Both the position numbers and the translations under genes were made by a program. DNA of 17,588 nt from Deinococcus sp. Leaf326 (GTDB lineage: Bacteria; Deinococcota; Deinococci; Deinococcales; Deinococcaceae), in the NCBI RefSeq assembly GCF_001424185.1, contig NZ_LMOM01000022.1, forward strand, positions 31,549-49,136. Direction: 5' to 3'. The stretch's first letter is position 1. Each line of letters opens with the position of its first letter. This document shows, one piece after another, positions 8,883-17,019 of this stretch. The notes under the pieces were generated by a model. The model was given only the letters and a program-made list of their open reading frames with translations, was not told the DNA's origin and made no database searches.

Positions 8883-8907
8883 CCGTCCGAGAGGACGGCT
8901 TTTTTTA
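8883..8907 (+). terminator. Intrinsic terminator after mutS
   Basis: CCGTCC (8883-8888), GAGA tetraloop, GGACGG (8893-8898), then C and eight T (8900-8907). It is oriented for plus-strand transcripts (mutS read-through or the promoter just upstream). On the minus strand no T-tract follows, so it would not end the hydroxyacid oxidase operon well. Confidence 0.88.
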
Positions 8908-8918
8908 TTTCCTCTCCT

Positions 8919-10022
8919 CTACCGGTCTCTGCTCCAGTCGGCGGGCATGTTCAGCAGGTCGGGGCCGAGCTCGTCCAGGCTCGTCTTGCCGCACAGCGCC
9001 ATCGCCAGATGCAGCTCGGCGCGCAGGAGTTCGAGCGTGTGGCGCACGCCCGCCTCGCCAGCCAGCGCCAGCCCCCAGAAGGCAGCGCGCCCCAGAAAGA
9101 CTGCCCGCGCTCCCAGGGCCAGCGCCTTGAGCACGTCGGTGCCACGTGTGACGCCGCCGTCGAGGTAGATCTCTCGCTCGCCCGCCACGGCCTGCGCGAT
9201 CTCGGGCAGGGCTTCGAGGGCCGAGACGGCCGTGTCGAGCTGTCGCCCCCCATGGTTGCTGACCCAGACGTGCGCGCCGTGGGCCACGGCCAGCGCGGCG
9301 TCCTCGGCTGTCAGGATGCCCTTGAGGACGATGGGCAGCCGGGTCACGCCCGCGAGCCAGTCGAGGTCCCGCCAGCTCAACGAGGTGTCGAGCAGGCTGT
9401 CGAAGTGCGCCAGTTCCGAGAGGTGCTCGGTGCCGGGTCGCCGCGCGCCCACGTTGGGCAGCGTGACCCCCGGCGGCAGGTGGAGGGGTCGGCGCAGGAT
9501 GGGTTCGCGGCGGCCCAGCCGGGGCGCGTCCACCGTGAGGACCAGGGCCCGCGCGCCCGCCGCCTCGGCCCGCAGGACGAGTTCGCGGCTCAGCTCGCGG
9601 TCGCGGTACAAGTAGAGCTGGAACCACAGCCGTCCCTGCGCCGCCCCCGCGACCTCCTCCAGCGGGCGGTGGCTCATGGTGCTCAGGCCCATCAGGGACC
9701 CGGCCCCGGCCACCGCGCGGGCGGTCGCGGCCTCGCCGTCCGGGTGGGCCAGCCCGTGCATGGCGCTCGGAGAGATACCCACCGGCAGCGAGACGGGCAG
9801 CCCCAGCACCGTGGTCGAGAGGTCGGTGTGCGACACGTCCACGAGCACGCGGGGCCGCAGGCGCACGCGCGCGTAGTCGGCGCGGTTGGCGCGCAGGGTG
9901 TGCTCGTCGTTCGCGCCGCTGACGTAGTAGTCCAGTGCGGCGGGCTGCTGCGCGAGCGCCGCGCGCCCGGCAGCCTCCATTTCCGCGAGATTGAGCAGGG
10001 CCGAGAGTTCGGGTCCGGTCAT
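8919..10022 (-). CDS. FMN-dependent alpha-hydroxy-acid oxidase/dehydrogenase
   Basis: A 367-aa TIM-barrel flavoprotein of the lactate/glycolate/mandelate oxidase family, oxidising an (S)-2-hydroxy acid to the 2-oxo acid. Seen: LDYYVSGANDEHTL near the N-terminus (family YYxSGAxDExTL), PVGISPSAMHGLAH, FQLYLYRDR, the Lys in LPIVLKGIL, the catalytic-base motif SNHGGRQLD with His257, and the FMN-phosphate segment GGVTRGTDVLKALALGARAVFLGR. No membrane segment is obvious, which favours a soluble oxidase. The substrate cannot be decided from these motifs. The ATG at 10022 overlaps the aminotransferase stop as ATGA, giving translational coupling; it is the last gene of the minus-strand amino-acid operon. 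Confidence 0.9.
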   Translation of the reverse strand: MTGPELSALLNLAEMEAAGRAALAQQPAALDYYVSGANDEHTLRANRADYARVRLRPRVLVDVSHTDLSTTVLGLPVSLPVGISPSAMHGLAHPDGEAATARAVAGAGSLMGLSTMSHRPLEEVAGAAQGRLWFQLYLYRDRELSRELVLRAEAAGARALVLTVDAPRLGRREPILRRPLHLPPGVTLPNVGARRPGTEHLSELAHFDSLLDTSLSWRDLDWLAGVTRLPIVLKGILTAEDAALAVAHGAHVWVSNHGGRQLDTAVSALEALPEIAQAVAGEREIYLDGGVTRGTDVLKALALGARAVFLGRAAFWGLALAGEAGVRHTLELLRAELHLAMALCGKTSLDELGPDLLNMPADWSRDR

Positions 10023-11158
10023 GTCAGGTACCTCCGCAGGGCCCGGCCCAGCCGCGCCGCGCCCTCGCGCAGCTCGGCGGGCTCGTAGTAGGCGAAGCAC
10101 AGCCGCGCGTGGGCGCCCTGGGTCCCGGCCGGCGAGAAGCGGTTGCCCGGCTGGAAGCGCACGCCCTCCTCGACCGCCACCGCCAGCAGTTCGGCGCTCT
10201 GGACGCCCGGCGGCAGCGTGAGCCACACGAAATACCCGCCCTGGGGCCGCGTGAACTCCACTCCCAGCGGGCGCAACTCGTCGAGCGCGCTGCACAGCAC
10301 CCCGGCGCGCTCCCCGAAGGTGCGCCGCAGCCCCGCGAGGTAGCTCTCCAGCGTGCCGAGTTCCAGCAGGCTGCGGATCACTCCGCCGCCCAGCGGGCTG
10401 AAGCCCCCGCCGCTGGCGACCACGCCGTTGCGGGCCAGGGTGTCCAGGCGCTCCGGGTGCCCGTGAATCCAGCCCAGGCGGGTGCCGGGGGCCAGGATCT
10501 TGGAGAAGGACCCCAGGCTCAGGACGTGCCCGGTGCCGACGTGGGCCGAGAAGGCAGGCGGCGGCGGCGCGCCGTAGGTCAGCAGGTGGTAGACCTCGTC
10601 GGCCACCACGAGAAAGTCGTGGGCCTGCGCCAAGCGCACGAGCTCTTCCCGCCGCGCCGCGCTGAGGGTCGTACCGGTGGGGTTCTGGTGGGTGGGGATG
10701 GTATACACCAGCCGGGGCCGGTATTGGGCAACCAGTTCGGCCAGCACGTCCAGGCGCAGGCCGTGAGCGTCCAGCGGTGCGGGCACGATGTTCAGGTCGT
10801 GGTCCCGGAAGATGTCCAGCGCCAGGAAGTAGGTGGGGTCCTCGACGATCACCGTGTCGCCGGGCCGGGTGAACATCTCGCAGATCAGGCCCAGCGCCTG
10901 CGAGACGCCGCCGGAGATGAACAGGTCGGCCTCGTGGACCGGCAGGCCGTAGCCGCGTGCCAGGAAGGCGGCGAGTTCGCGGCGCAGGTGGCCGTCGCCC
11001 CACTCGGCGCCGTATTGCAGGAAGCTGGGGTCGGCCTGAGCAAAGCGGTGCGCGGCGGCCTCCCGCATCTCGTTCAGGGGCAGCATCTCCAGGCTGGGGT
11101 GTCCCACGCCGAGTTCGATGACGCCTGCGGTCAGGGTGGTCTGGGCAGTTTTCAGCAT
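10019..11158 (-). CDS. PLP-dependent aminotransferase (class I/II fold)
   Basis: A 379-aa fold-type-I aminotransferase resembling the 2-aminoadipate/multi-substrate and MocR-catalytic-domain group. Seen: [12 protein letters not shown] at the N-terminus, [37 protein letters not shown], the cofactor lysine in [17 protein letters not shown] (Lys220) and RLCFAYYEP at the C-terminal substrate-binding part. It lacks the wHTH of MocR regulators, so it is an enzyme. The start ATG at 11158 is 1 nt after the ATPase stop; a longer in-frame start overlapping the ATPase is rejected. Placed between an amino-acid ABC transporter and a hydroxyacid oxidase, it probably interconverts the imported amino acid and its 2-oxo acid. 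Confidence 0.9.
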   Translation of the reverse strand: MLKTAQTTLTAGVIELGVGHPSLEMLPLNEMREAAAHRFAQADPSFLQYGAEWGDGHLRRELAAFLARGYGLPVHEADLFISGGVSQALGLICEMFTRPGDTVIVEDPTYFLALDIFRDHDLNIVPAPLDAHGLRLDVLAELVAQYRPRLVYTIPTHQNPTGTTLSAARREELVRLAQAHDFLVVADEVYHLLTYGAPPPPAFSAHVGTGHVLSLGSFSKILAPGTRLGWIHGHPERLDTLARNGVVASGGGFSPLGGGVIRSLLELGTLESYLAGLRRTFGERAGVLCSALDELRPLGVEFTRPQGGYFVWLTLPPGVQSAELLAVAVEEGVRFQPGNRFSPAGTQGAHARLCFAYYEPAELREGAARLGRALRRYLT

Positions 11159-11159
11159 G

Positions 11160-11894
<735 letters not shown>

Positions 11895-11904
11895 GGGGCA
11901 GGCC

Positions 11905-12471
11905 TCACAGAAAGGGACTCGTGACCCACAGCACGTCGGCCGCCTCGTCGCCGGGGTTGCGCCAGTTGTGGGGAATGCGCGACGAGAGCGTGATCGAGTC
12001 GCCCTCCTCCAGAAAGTAGTGGGCGTCTTCCACGATCATCTCCAGGCGCCCGCGCAGCACGGTCACGAAGGACACGTCGGCGTCGAGGGTATACAGTTCC
12101 TCGCCGCCGTGCCCGCCGGGGTCGATGCGCGAACGCAGCACCATCAGCTCGCCCGCGAGGCCCTGCGAGAGCAGGCGCTCGTTCAGGCCCACGCCGCCGA
12201 AATTGACGAGCGGGGCCTGCTCGGCGCGCACCAGCCGGGTCTGCGGCGGGTCGAACAGCTCGCCGGGGCGCACCCCCAGCGCCTCGCACACCCGCACCAG
12301 GGTGGCGACCGAGGGGGTGGCCAGGTCGCGTTCCAGCCGGCTGAGGTACGACTTGTCCAGGCCGCTTTTCTGCACGACCTGTTCCAGCGTCAGGCGTTTT
12401 TGCTGCCGGATGGCCCGCACCCGCGCGCCGATGTGGGCCTCGGTCTTCTCGCGGACGTCCTTAATCTTCAC
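11905..12471 (-). CDS. XRE-family regulator with C-terminal cupin domain
   Basis: A 188-aa protein. Residues about 14-70 are an XRE/Cro helix-turn-helix ([18 protein letters not shown], then [19 protein letters not shown]), and about 115-185 are a cupin barrel ([40 protein letters not shown]). HTH-cupin regulators often control amino-acid, polyamine or sulfur catabolism genes, with the cupin binding the effector. The GTG start at 12471 overlaps the permease stop as GTGA. It sits inside the transporter operon between permease and ATPase, which suggests autoregulation through the promoter upstream of the binding-protein gene, where inverted repeats are visible. Confidence 0.88.
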   Translation of the reverse strand: MKIKDVREKTEAHIGARVRAIRQQKRLTLEQVVQKSGLDKSYLSRLERDLATPSVATLVRVCEALGVRPGELFDPPQTRLVRAEQAPLVNFGGVGLNERLLSQGLAGELMVLRSRIDPGGHGGEELYTLDADVSFVTVLRGRLEMIVEDAHYFLEEGDSITLSSRIPHNWRNPGDEAADVLWVTSPFL

Positions 12472-13121
12472 GGCCGGACCTGCCAGCGTTTTTCCAGGCG
12501 GTTGGCGACGAAGCTCAGGAGCAGCGTCATGGCGAGGTACAGCAGCGACACGGCGAGGTACATCTCGAAGGGCCGGAAGGTGCGGCTGGCGACGAGCTGC
12601 CCGCTGCGGGTCAGTTCCACGATGGAGATGGCCGAGAGCAGCGAGGAGTTCTTCAGGAGGCTGATGGCCTCGTTGACCAGCGGGGGCAGCGTGCGCGTGA
12701 AGGCCTGGGGCAGCACGATATACCGCAGCGTCTCGGTCGGCGAGAAGCCCAGCGACAGCGACGCCTCGGACTGGCCGCGCGCCACCCCCTGAATCCCGGC
12801 GCGCACGATCTCCGCGACGTAGGCGCTGGAATTGATCGAGAAGGCGATCACGCCCGCCGCGAACTCGTTGATGGGCCGCTCGAGCAGTTGCGGCAGCCCG
12901 AAAAAGATCAGGAAGATCTGAACGAGCAGCGGCGTGCCCCGGATCAGCTCGATGTACGCGACCGCCAGTGCCGAGAGCCAGCGCAGCGGCGAGAGCCGGG
13001 CCAGCGCGACCAGCGTGCCCAGCACCACCCCGGCCACGAGCGAGAGCGCCGTGATCTTGACCGTCATGCCTGCCCCCTGAAGCAAAAAGGGCAGGTTGTC
13101 GCGGATCAGACTGAAGTCCAC
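12468..13121 (-). CDS. Polar amino-acid ABC transporter permease
   Basis: A 217-aa inner-membrane protein of the HisM/GlnP family. Hydrophobic helices are visible at about 20-42, 50-78, 88-105, 155-172 and 184-206. The cytoplasmic EAA-type loop is EASLSLGFSPTETLRYIVLPQA (from about 119), which docks on the ATPase. IELIRGTPLLVQIFLIFFGLP is the family-typical N-terminal signature. Only one permease gene is present, so a homodimeric channel is expected. The start is GTG, 4 nt after the stop of the binding-protein gene, with no clear Shine-Dalgarno, so it depends on coupled translation. Confidence 0.93.
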   Translation of the reverse strand: MDFSLIRDNLPFLLQGAGMTVKITALSLVAGVVLGTLVALARLSPLRWLSALAVAYIELIRGTPLLVQIFLIFFGLPQLLERPINEFAAGVIAFSINSSAYVAEIVRAGIQGVARGQSEASLSLGFSPTETLRYIVLPQAFTRTLPPLVNEAISLLKNSSLLSAISIVELTRSGQLVASRTFRPFEMYLAVSLLYLAMTLLLSFVANRLEKRWQVRP

Positions 13122-13125
13122 CGGT

Positions 13126-13875
13126 CTACTTGAACCACTTGTCGACCAGGCGGTCGAGTTCGCCGGACTTGCGCACCTGGATCAGGGCGGCGTTCATGCG
13201 GTTGGACAGGTCGGCGCAGTCCTTACGCACCGCGAAGGCCGTGTTCAGTGAGCCCAGGGTCGCCACGATCTTGAGGTCGGGGTACACCTTCACGAAGCTG
13301 TTGGCGACCACCTTGTGCAGCACCAGGGCGTTGGCCTGCCGGGTCTGTACCGCCAGCGCGGCGTCAGTGTAGAGGTTGAAGGCCTTGACGTTGGCGCCCT
13401 TCACGCCGCTCACCAGCTTTTCCTGTGCGGTGCCGAGCTGTACGGCGACCGTCTTGCCCGCGAGGTCCCCGAGCTTCTTGATGTCGTTGGTTTCTTTGCG
13501 CACCACGATGGCGTTCGGCCCCGAGATGTAGGGCAGCGTGAAGGCCACGCTCTTCTTGCGCTCCTCGGTGATCGTCAGGCCCGAAGCGACCACGTCGGCC
13601 TTCTTGGCGAGCAGGCTGGGAATCAGGCCGTCGAAGCTCTGTGAGACGAGGTTGACCTTGACGCCCATCTGGCGGGCCACCGCCCCGATCAGGTCGATGT
13701 CGAAGCCGACCACCTTGTTGCTGCTGTCCAGCGTCTCGAAGGGGGGGTAGTCGGGGCTGGTCACGACCGTCAGGCCGTTCGCCTTGGCATTGGCGACGCA
13801 GCTCTGGGCCTGCGCGGAGGTTAGCAGCGCCGGGGCGAGGAGGGCGAGAGCGGTCAGGGCAAGGGTCTTGTTCAT
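13126..13875 (-). CDS. Amino-acid ABC transporter substrate-binding protein
   Basis: A 249-aa periplasmic binding protein of the SBP_bac_3 family. A Sec signal peptide covers residues 1-23 (MNKTLALTALALLAPALLTS, then AQA before the likely cleavage site); there is no lipobox, so the protein is soluble in the envelope. Family landmarks: VVTSPDYPPFETLD, VVGFDIDLIGAVA, DGLIPSLLAKKADVVASGLTITEERKK, and GKTVAVQLGTAQEKL. These predict a polar amino acid or close analogue, but do not fix which. Two Cys (Cys26 and one in RKDCADL) could form a disulfide. The first gene of the operon, with GGAGGT (13882-13887) 6 nt before the ATG. Confidence 0.93.
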   Translation of the reverse strand: MNKTLALTALALLAPALLTSAQAQSCVANAKANGLTVVTSPDYPPFETLDSSNKVVGFDIDLIGAVARQMGVKVNLVSQSFDGLIPSLLAKKADVVASGLTITEERKKSVAFTLPYISGPNAIVVRKETNDIKKLGDLAGKTVAVQLGTAQEKLVSGVKGANVKAFNLYTDAALAVQTRQANALVLHKVVANSFVKVYPDLKIVATLGSLNTAFAVRKDCADLSNRMNAALIQVRKSGELDRLVDKWFK

Positions 13876-13881
13876 GGAAAA

Positions 13882-13887
13882 ACCTCC
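13882..13887 (-). promoter_or_regulatory. Shine-Dalgarno of the binding-protein gene
   Basis: Reads GGAGGT on the minus strand, 6 nt before the ATG at 13875. It is one of the strongest ribosome binding sites here, fitting high expression of a periplasmic binding protein. Confidence 0.75.
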
Positions 13888-13922
13888 GGGAGCGCCGCGC
13901 GAGCGGGCCAGCGCCGTGCAAA

Positions 13923-13963
13923 CTTATGCGGCAGCGTAAGACGAGGTTGCATAGAAATCAACC
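13923..13963 (-). promoter_or_regulatory. Promoter and candidate operator of the amino-acid operon
   Basis: On the minus strand TTGATT (plus-strand 13956-13961), a 17-nt spacer and TACGCT (13933-13938) form a promoter starting near 13926, about 50 nt before the binding-protein ATG. Two inverted repeats overlap it: CTTATGC/GCGTAAG (13923-13929 and 13934-13940, one mismatch) on the -10 and start, and GGTTG/CAACC (13945-13949 and 13959-13963) across spacer and -35. Either could bind the XRE-cupin regulator encoded in the operon. Confidence 0.5.
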
Positions 13964-13982
13964 CAGTGGACTCCGGGTGGCC

Positions 13983-13988
13983 TATACT
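13983..13988 (+). promoter_or_regulatory. -10 box of the FAD-linked oxidase gene (leaderless)
   Basis: TATACT ends 8 nt before the GTG at 13997. No Shine-Dalgarno precedes the GTG, so a leaderless or near-leaderless transcript is likely. The -35 region is weak. Confidence 0.5.
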
Positions 13989-13996
13989 GCCCTACC

Positions 13997-15385
13997 GTGA
14001 CTGCCCCCCTGAACCCTGGCCTGACCCCCGCCGCCCTGGGCGCCCTGCAAGCCCGTTTCGGAGAGGCGCTCTCAACCGCGCCCGCCGTCCTGGAGGCGCA
14101 CGGCCGCGACGAGAGCCGCCTGGACTTCGCCCTGCCGGGGGCGGTGCTGTTCGCCGCCTCGGAGGCCGACGTGGTGGACGCCCTGGGGCTGGCGCGGGGG
14201 TACGGTTTTCCGGTCGTGGCGTTCGCGGCGGGCAGCAGCCTGGAGGGCCAGGTCGTCCCGGTCGCGGGCGGCCTCTCGCTGGACGTCACGGGCCTGAACC
14301 GCGTGCTGGAGGTGCATCCCGGCGGCTTTCAGGCGACGGTGCAGCCGGGCGTGACCTACCCGGAACTCAACCGGCAGGTGCGCGCCCAGGGCCTGTTCTT
14401 TCCGGTGGACCCCGGCGCGGAGGCCACGCTGGGCGGCATGGCAAGCACCAACGCCTCCGGCACGGCGGCCGTGAAGTACGGCACCATGCGCGACAACGTG
14501 TTGGAGATGCGCGTGGCCCTCATGGACGGCCGGGTCATCCGGGTGGGCAGCAAGGCGCGCAAGAGCAGCGCCGGCTACGACCTGCGCCACCTGTTCATCG
14601 GGGCCGAAGGCACGCTGGGCATCATCACCGAGCTCACGGTCAAGCTGCACCCCCTGCCGGCACATCTGGTCGTGCTGCGCTGCAATTTTGAACGCATCGA
14701 GGACGCGGCGGCCTGCGCGGTGGGCATCATGGGGGCGGCGCTGCAACCTGAGCGGCTCGAACTCATCGACGAGCACGAGATCCATGCGGTCAACGTGCAT
14801 AAAGGTGCAAGCTACCCCGAGGCCCCGACCCTGTGGATCGAACTCGCTTCGCCCAGCGAGGTCGCCCTGGCCGAGGCGCTGGAGCTGTGCGCCGAGCTGT
14901 GCCGGGACGCCGGGGGGCGGGGACTGGCGACGGCCCGCAGCGCCGCCGAGCGCGCCGAGATCTGGGAGGCCCGCCACCACGCCTACTACGCGATGTGCGC
15001 GCTGTACCCCGACCACGCCCGCCTGAACACCGACCTGTGCGTGCCGCTGCACCGCCTGCCCGAGATCATCGCCTTCACGCGCGCCGAGGCCGACGCGGCG
15101 GAGCTGCACGCCAGCATCCTGGGCCACGTCGGGGACGGCAACTTCCATGTGCTGTTCCACGCCCGGCCGGACAACGAGGCCACCTGGGCCCGTATCCGGG
15201 ACGTGTACGACCGCATGACCGCCCGCACGCTGGAGCTGGGCGGCACCTGCAGCGGCGAGCACGGTGTGGGCCTGCACAAGCGCGCCTACGTGGCGCAGGA
15301 ACACGCCGGCGCGCTGGACCTCATGCATGACCTCAAGCGCCTGCTCGACCCGCAGGGTCTCCTCAATCCCGGAAAGATTCTGTAA
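13997..15385 (+). CDS. FAD-linked 2-hydroxyacid dehydrogenase (D-lactate dehydrogenase / GlcD type)
   Basis: A 462-aa flavoprotein of the VAO family. The N-terminal FAD-binding half shows GSSLEGQVVPVAGGLSLD, VQPGVTYPELN, and TLGGMASTNASGTAAVKYGTM; the C-terminal FAD-oxidase half shows GHVGDGNFH (376-384), which supplies metal and catalytic His, and CSGEHGVGLHKR (His422). The pattern is closest to D-lactate dehydrogenases (LDHD/Dld) and glycolate oxidase GlcD; without glcE/glcF neighbours, a stand-alone D-2-hydroxyacid dehydrogenase passing electrons to the respiratory chain is the better guess. It is divergent from the amino-acid/hydroxyacid operon whose last gene acts on the opposite enantiomer. 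Its stop is 5 nt from the convergent DinB gene. Confidence 0.9.
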   Translation: MTAPLNPGLTPAALGALQARFGEALSTAPAVLEAHGRDESRLDFALPGAVLFAASEADVVDALGLARGYGFPVVAFAAGSSLEGQVVPVAGGLSLDVTGLNRVLEVHPGGFQATVQPGVTYPELNRQVRAQGLFFPVDPGAEATLGGMASTNASGTAAVKYGTMRDNVLEMRVALMDGRVIRVGSKARKSSAGYDLRHLFIGAEGTLGIITELTVKLHPLPAHLVVLRCNFERIEDAAACAVGIMGAALQPERLELIDEHEIHAVNVHKGASYPEAPTLWIELASPSEVALAEALELCAELCRDAGGRGLATARSAAERAEIWEARHHAYYAMCALYPDHARLNTDLCVPLHRLPEIIAFTRAEADAAELHASILGHVGDGNFHVLFHARPDNEATWARIRDVYDRMTARTLELGGTCSGEHGVGLHKRAYVAQEHAGALDLMHDLKRLLDPQGLLNPGKIL

Positions 15386-15390
15386 GGAAG

Positions 15391-15942
15391 CTAGCTCCCC
15401 AGCCGTTCACGCAGCCCCGTGATCTGCGCCGTGTGGTGGCAGCCGTGCCACGCGTACATGGCGAGCAGGGTGTCCAGCGTCCACCGGCCGCTCGCGGGGT
15501 GGGTCCAGGGCCGCGCCCAGTCGGTGACGCCCGCAAAGACCGGGACCAGGCGAGTATGCAGCGCGTCCAGCAGGTCCAGGCTGACCGCGGGCGCCAGGGC
15601 CGAGTCGGGCAGCTCGGCCCACAGGCTTTCCTCGTAGGGCTTGATGACGGGGTCGTCCTCGGTCAGCGCCAGCTTGAGCCGGATGTGGGCATTCATGTGG
15701 CTGTCGGCGACGTGGTGCACGACCTGCCGGACCGTCCAGCCGCCCTCGCGGTAGGGGGTATCCAGCCCGGCATCGTCCAGGCCCGCCACGGCGGCGCGCA
15801 GCTCGGCGGGCAGGGCGCGCAGGGCGTTCAGGGCGGCGGCGCGTTCGTCTGGGGACAGGGCCAGTGACGTGGGCATCGGCCCCAGGGGGAAGCGCTCTGG
15901 GGGGAAGTGCTCCAGGGGGTGGCGGGGGTCGGGGGCGCTCAC
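15391..15942 (-). CDS. DinB/YfiT-family metal-dependent hydrolase (putative bacillithiol transferase)
   Basis: A 183-aa four-helix-bundle protein very like Bacillus YfiT/BstA. Seen: [13 protein letters not shown] near the N-terminus (YPIGxY-like), [22 protein letters not shown] with His77, [16 protein letters not shown], and [13 protein letters not shown] with His166 and His170; these three His form the family metal site. YfiT proteins are annotated as putative hydrolases and as bacillithiol S-transferases, and Deinococcus makes bacillithiol, so thiol conjugation in detoxification is plausible. The GTG start at 15942 overlaps the MazG-like stop as GTGA. Ends 5 nt from the convergent oxidase gene with no terminator between. 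Confidence 0.88.
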   Translation of the reverse strand: MSAPDPRHPLEHFPPERFPLGPMPTSLALSPDERAAALNALRALPAELRAAVAGLDDAGLDTPYREGGWTVRQVVHHVADSHMNAHIRLKLALTEDDPVIKPYEESLWAELPDSALAPAVSLDLLDALHTRLVPVFAGVTDWARPWTHPASGRWTLDTLLAMYAWHGCHHTAQITGLRERLGS

Positions 15943-16298
15943 TCGGCCACCTCCTGCACGTCTTTGCGGGTCCAGCGGTCGGCGTCACGGGTCTCGACCT
16001 TGGCCATCATGCGCGCGAAGCCGCGTTCCAGGCTCACCCCGCGCTCGTTCGCCATGCACAGCATCACGAACAGCAGGTCGGCGAGTTCGAGTTCAAGATC
16101 GCCCACGTCCTCGCCGGGCTTGGGCGTCTTGCCGTTCTGGTGGGCGATCACCCGCGCGATCTCGCCAGTCTCCTCGGTCAGCCGGGCCAGCATGAGGAGC
16201 GGCGGAAAGTATCCCTCCTTGAACTGCGAGATGTAGGTGTCCACCCGCTGCCGGGCCGCCTCGAAGGTGAGGGGAGTGGGATCGGGGGAAGGCGTCAT
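15939..16298 (-). CDS. MazG-like nucleotide pyrophosphohydrolase
   Basis: A 119-aa all-alpha NTP pyrophosphohydrolase. The catalytic Mg-binding pattern is complete: EETGE (Glu42, Glu43, Glu46) and ELAD (Glu71, Asp74), spaced as in the MazG/YpjD group. It probably removes damaged or non-canonical nucleoside triphosphates; exact substrate unknown. [22 protein letters not shown] resembles the YpjD subgroup. The ATG at 16298 is preferred over an in-frame GTG at 16304 because a TACCCT box ends exactly 6 nt before the ATG, the leaderless geometry seen elsewhere here, whereas GTG would touch the box. First gene of a two-gene unit with the DinB/YfiT protein. Confidence 0.88.
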   Translation of the reverse strand: MTPSPDPTPLTFEAARQRVDTYISQFKEGYFPPLLMLARLTEETGEIARVIAHQNGKTPKPGEDVGDLELELADLLFVMLCMANERGVSLERGFARMMAKVETRDADRWTRKDVQEVAE

Positions 16299-16304
16299 GC
16301 GCAC

Positions 16305-16310
16305 AGGGTA
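16305..16310 (-). promoter_or_regulatory. -10 box of the mazG-like gene (leaderless)
   Basis: Reads TACCCT on the minus strand, 6 nt before ATG at 16298. No Shine-Dalgarno is present. It sits immediately downstream of the terminator of the lipoprotein gene. Confidence 0.5.
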
Positions 16311-16318
16311 GCGCCCGG

Positions 16319-16357
16319 AAAAAGGCAGACCCCCGCCGGAAGGGTCGGGGGTCTGCC
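16319..16357 (-). terminator. Intrinsic terminator of the DUF4384-like lipoprotein gene
   Basis: A perfect 12-bp stem: GGCAGACCCCCG (16324-16335) with CGGGGGTCTGCC (16346-16357), 10-nt loop, followed on the minus strand by five T (16319-16323). It is the longest stem in the window and ends 8 nt before the next gene's -10 box, insulating the two units. Confidence 0.88.
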
Positions 16358-16381
16358 GCGGGGGCCGGCTGCGGGCGGGGC

Positions 16382-16879
<498 letters not shown>

Positions 16880-16885
16880 ACCCGG

Positions 16886-16891
16886 AGTGTA
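16886..16891 (-). promoter_or_regulatory. -10 box of the lipoprotein gene (leaderless)
   Basis: Reads TACACT on the minus strand with exactly 6 nt to the ATG at 16879; no Shine-Dalgarno is seen. No clear -35. Confidence 0.5.
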
Positions 16892-17008
16892 CCGGCGGGG
16901 CCTGACGGAACTCTGAGGGTCGCCCGCCTCACAATTCACGAAGGGCAGGGTCCAGGGGCGGGCGAGACAACCCGCCGCCGCGCACGGTTGTGCCCGCATG
17001 GGCGGGGG

Positions 17009-17014
17009 TAGCAT
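17009..17014 (+). promoter_or_regulatory. ftsH: -10 box of ftsH (leaderless)
   Basis: TAGCAT ends 5 nt before ATG at 17020. It overlaps the alternative out-of-frame ATG at 17013, which argues that 17020 is the true start. Confidence 0.45.
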
Positions 17015-17019
17015 GACGC

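Noticed and set aside
8919..11003. A fused 694-aa product running from the aminotransferase region into the hydroxyacid oxidase
   Set aside because: The upstream part is the wrong frame of the aminotransferase; the true oxidase start is the ATG overlapping the aminotransferase stop.
14072..15328. 418-codon minus-strand frame across the FAD oxidase
   Set aside because: Antisense shadow with the same Val/Gln/His bias; the plus strand has clear VAO-family motifs.
16880..17019. Possible operator (CAACC/GGTTG repeat) between the lipoprotein gene and ftsH
   Set aside because: Five-base arms separated by GC-rich spacer are expected by chance; nothing else supports it.
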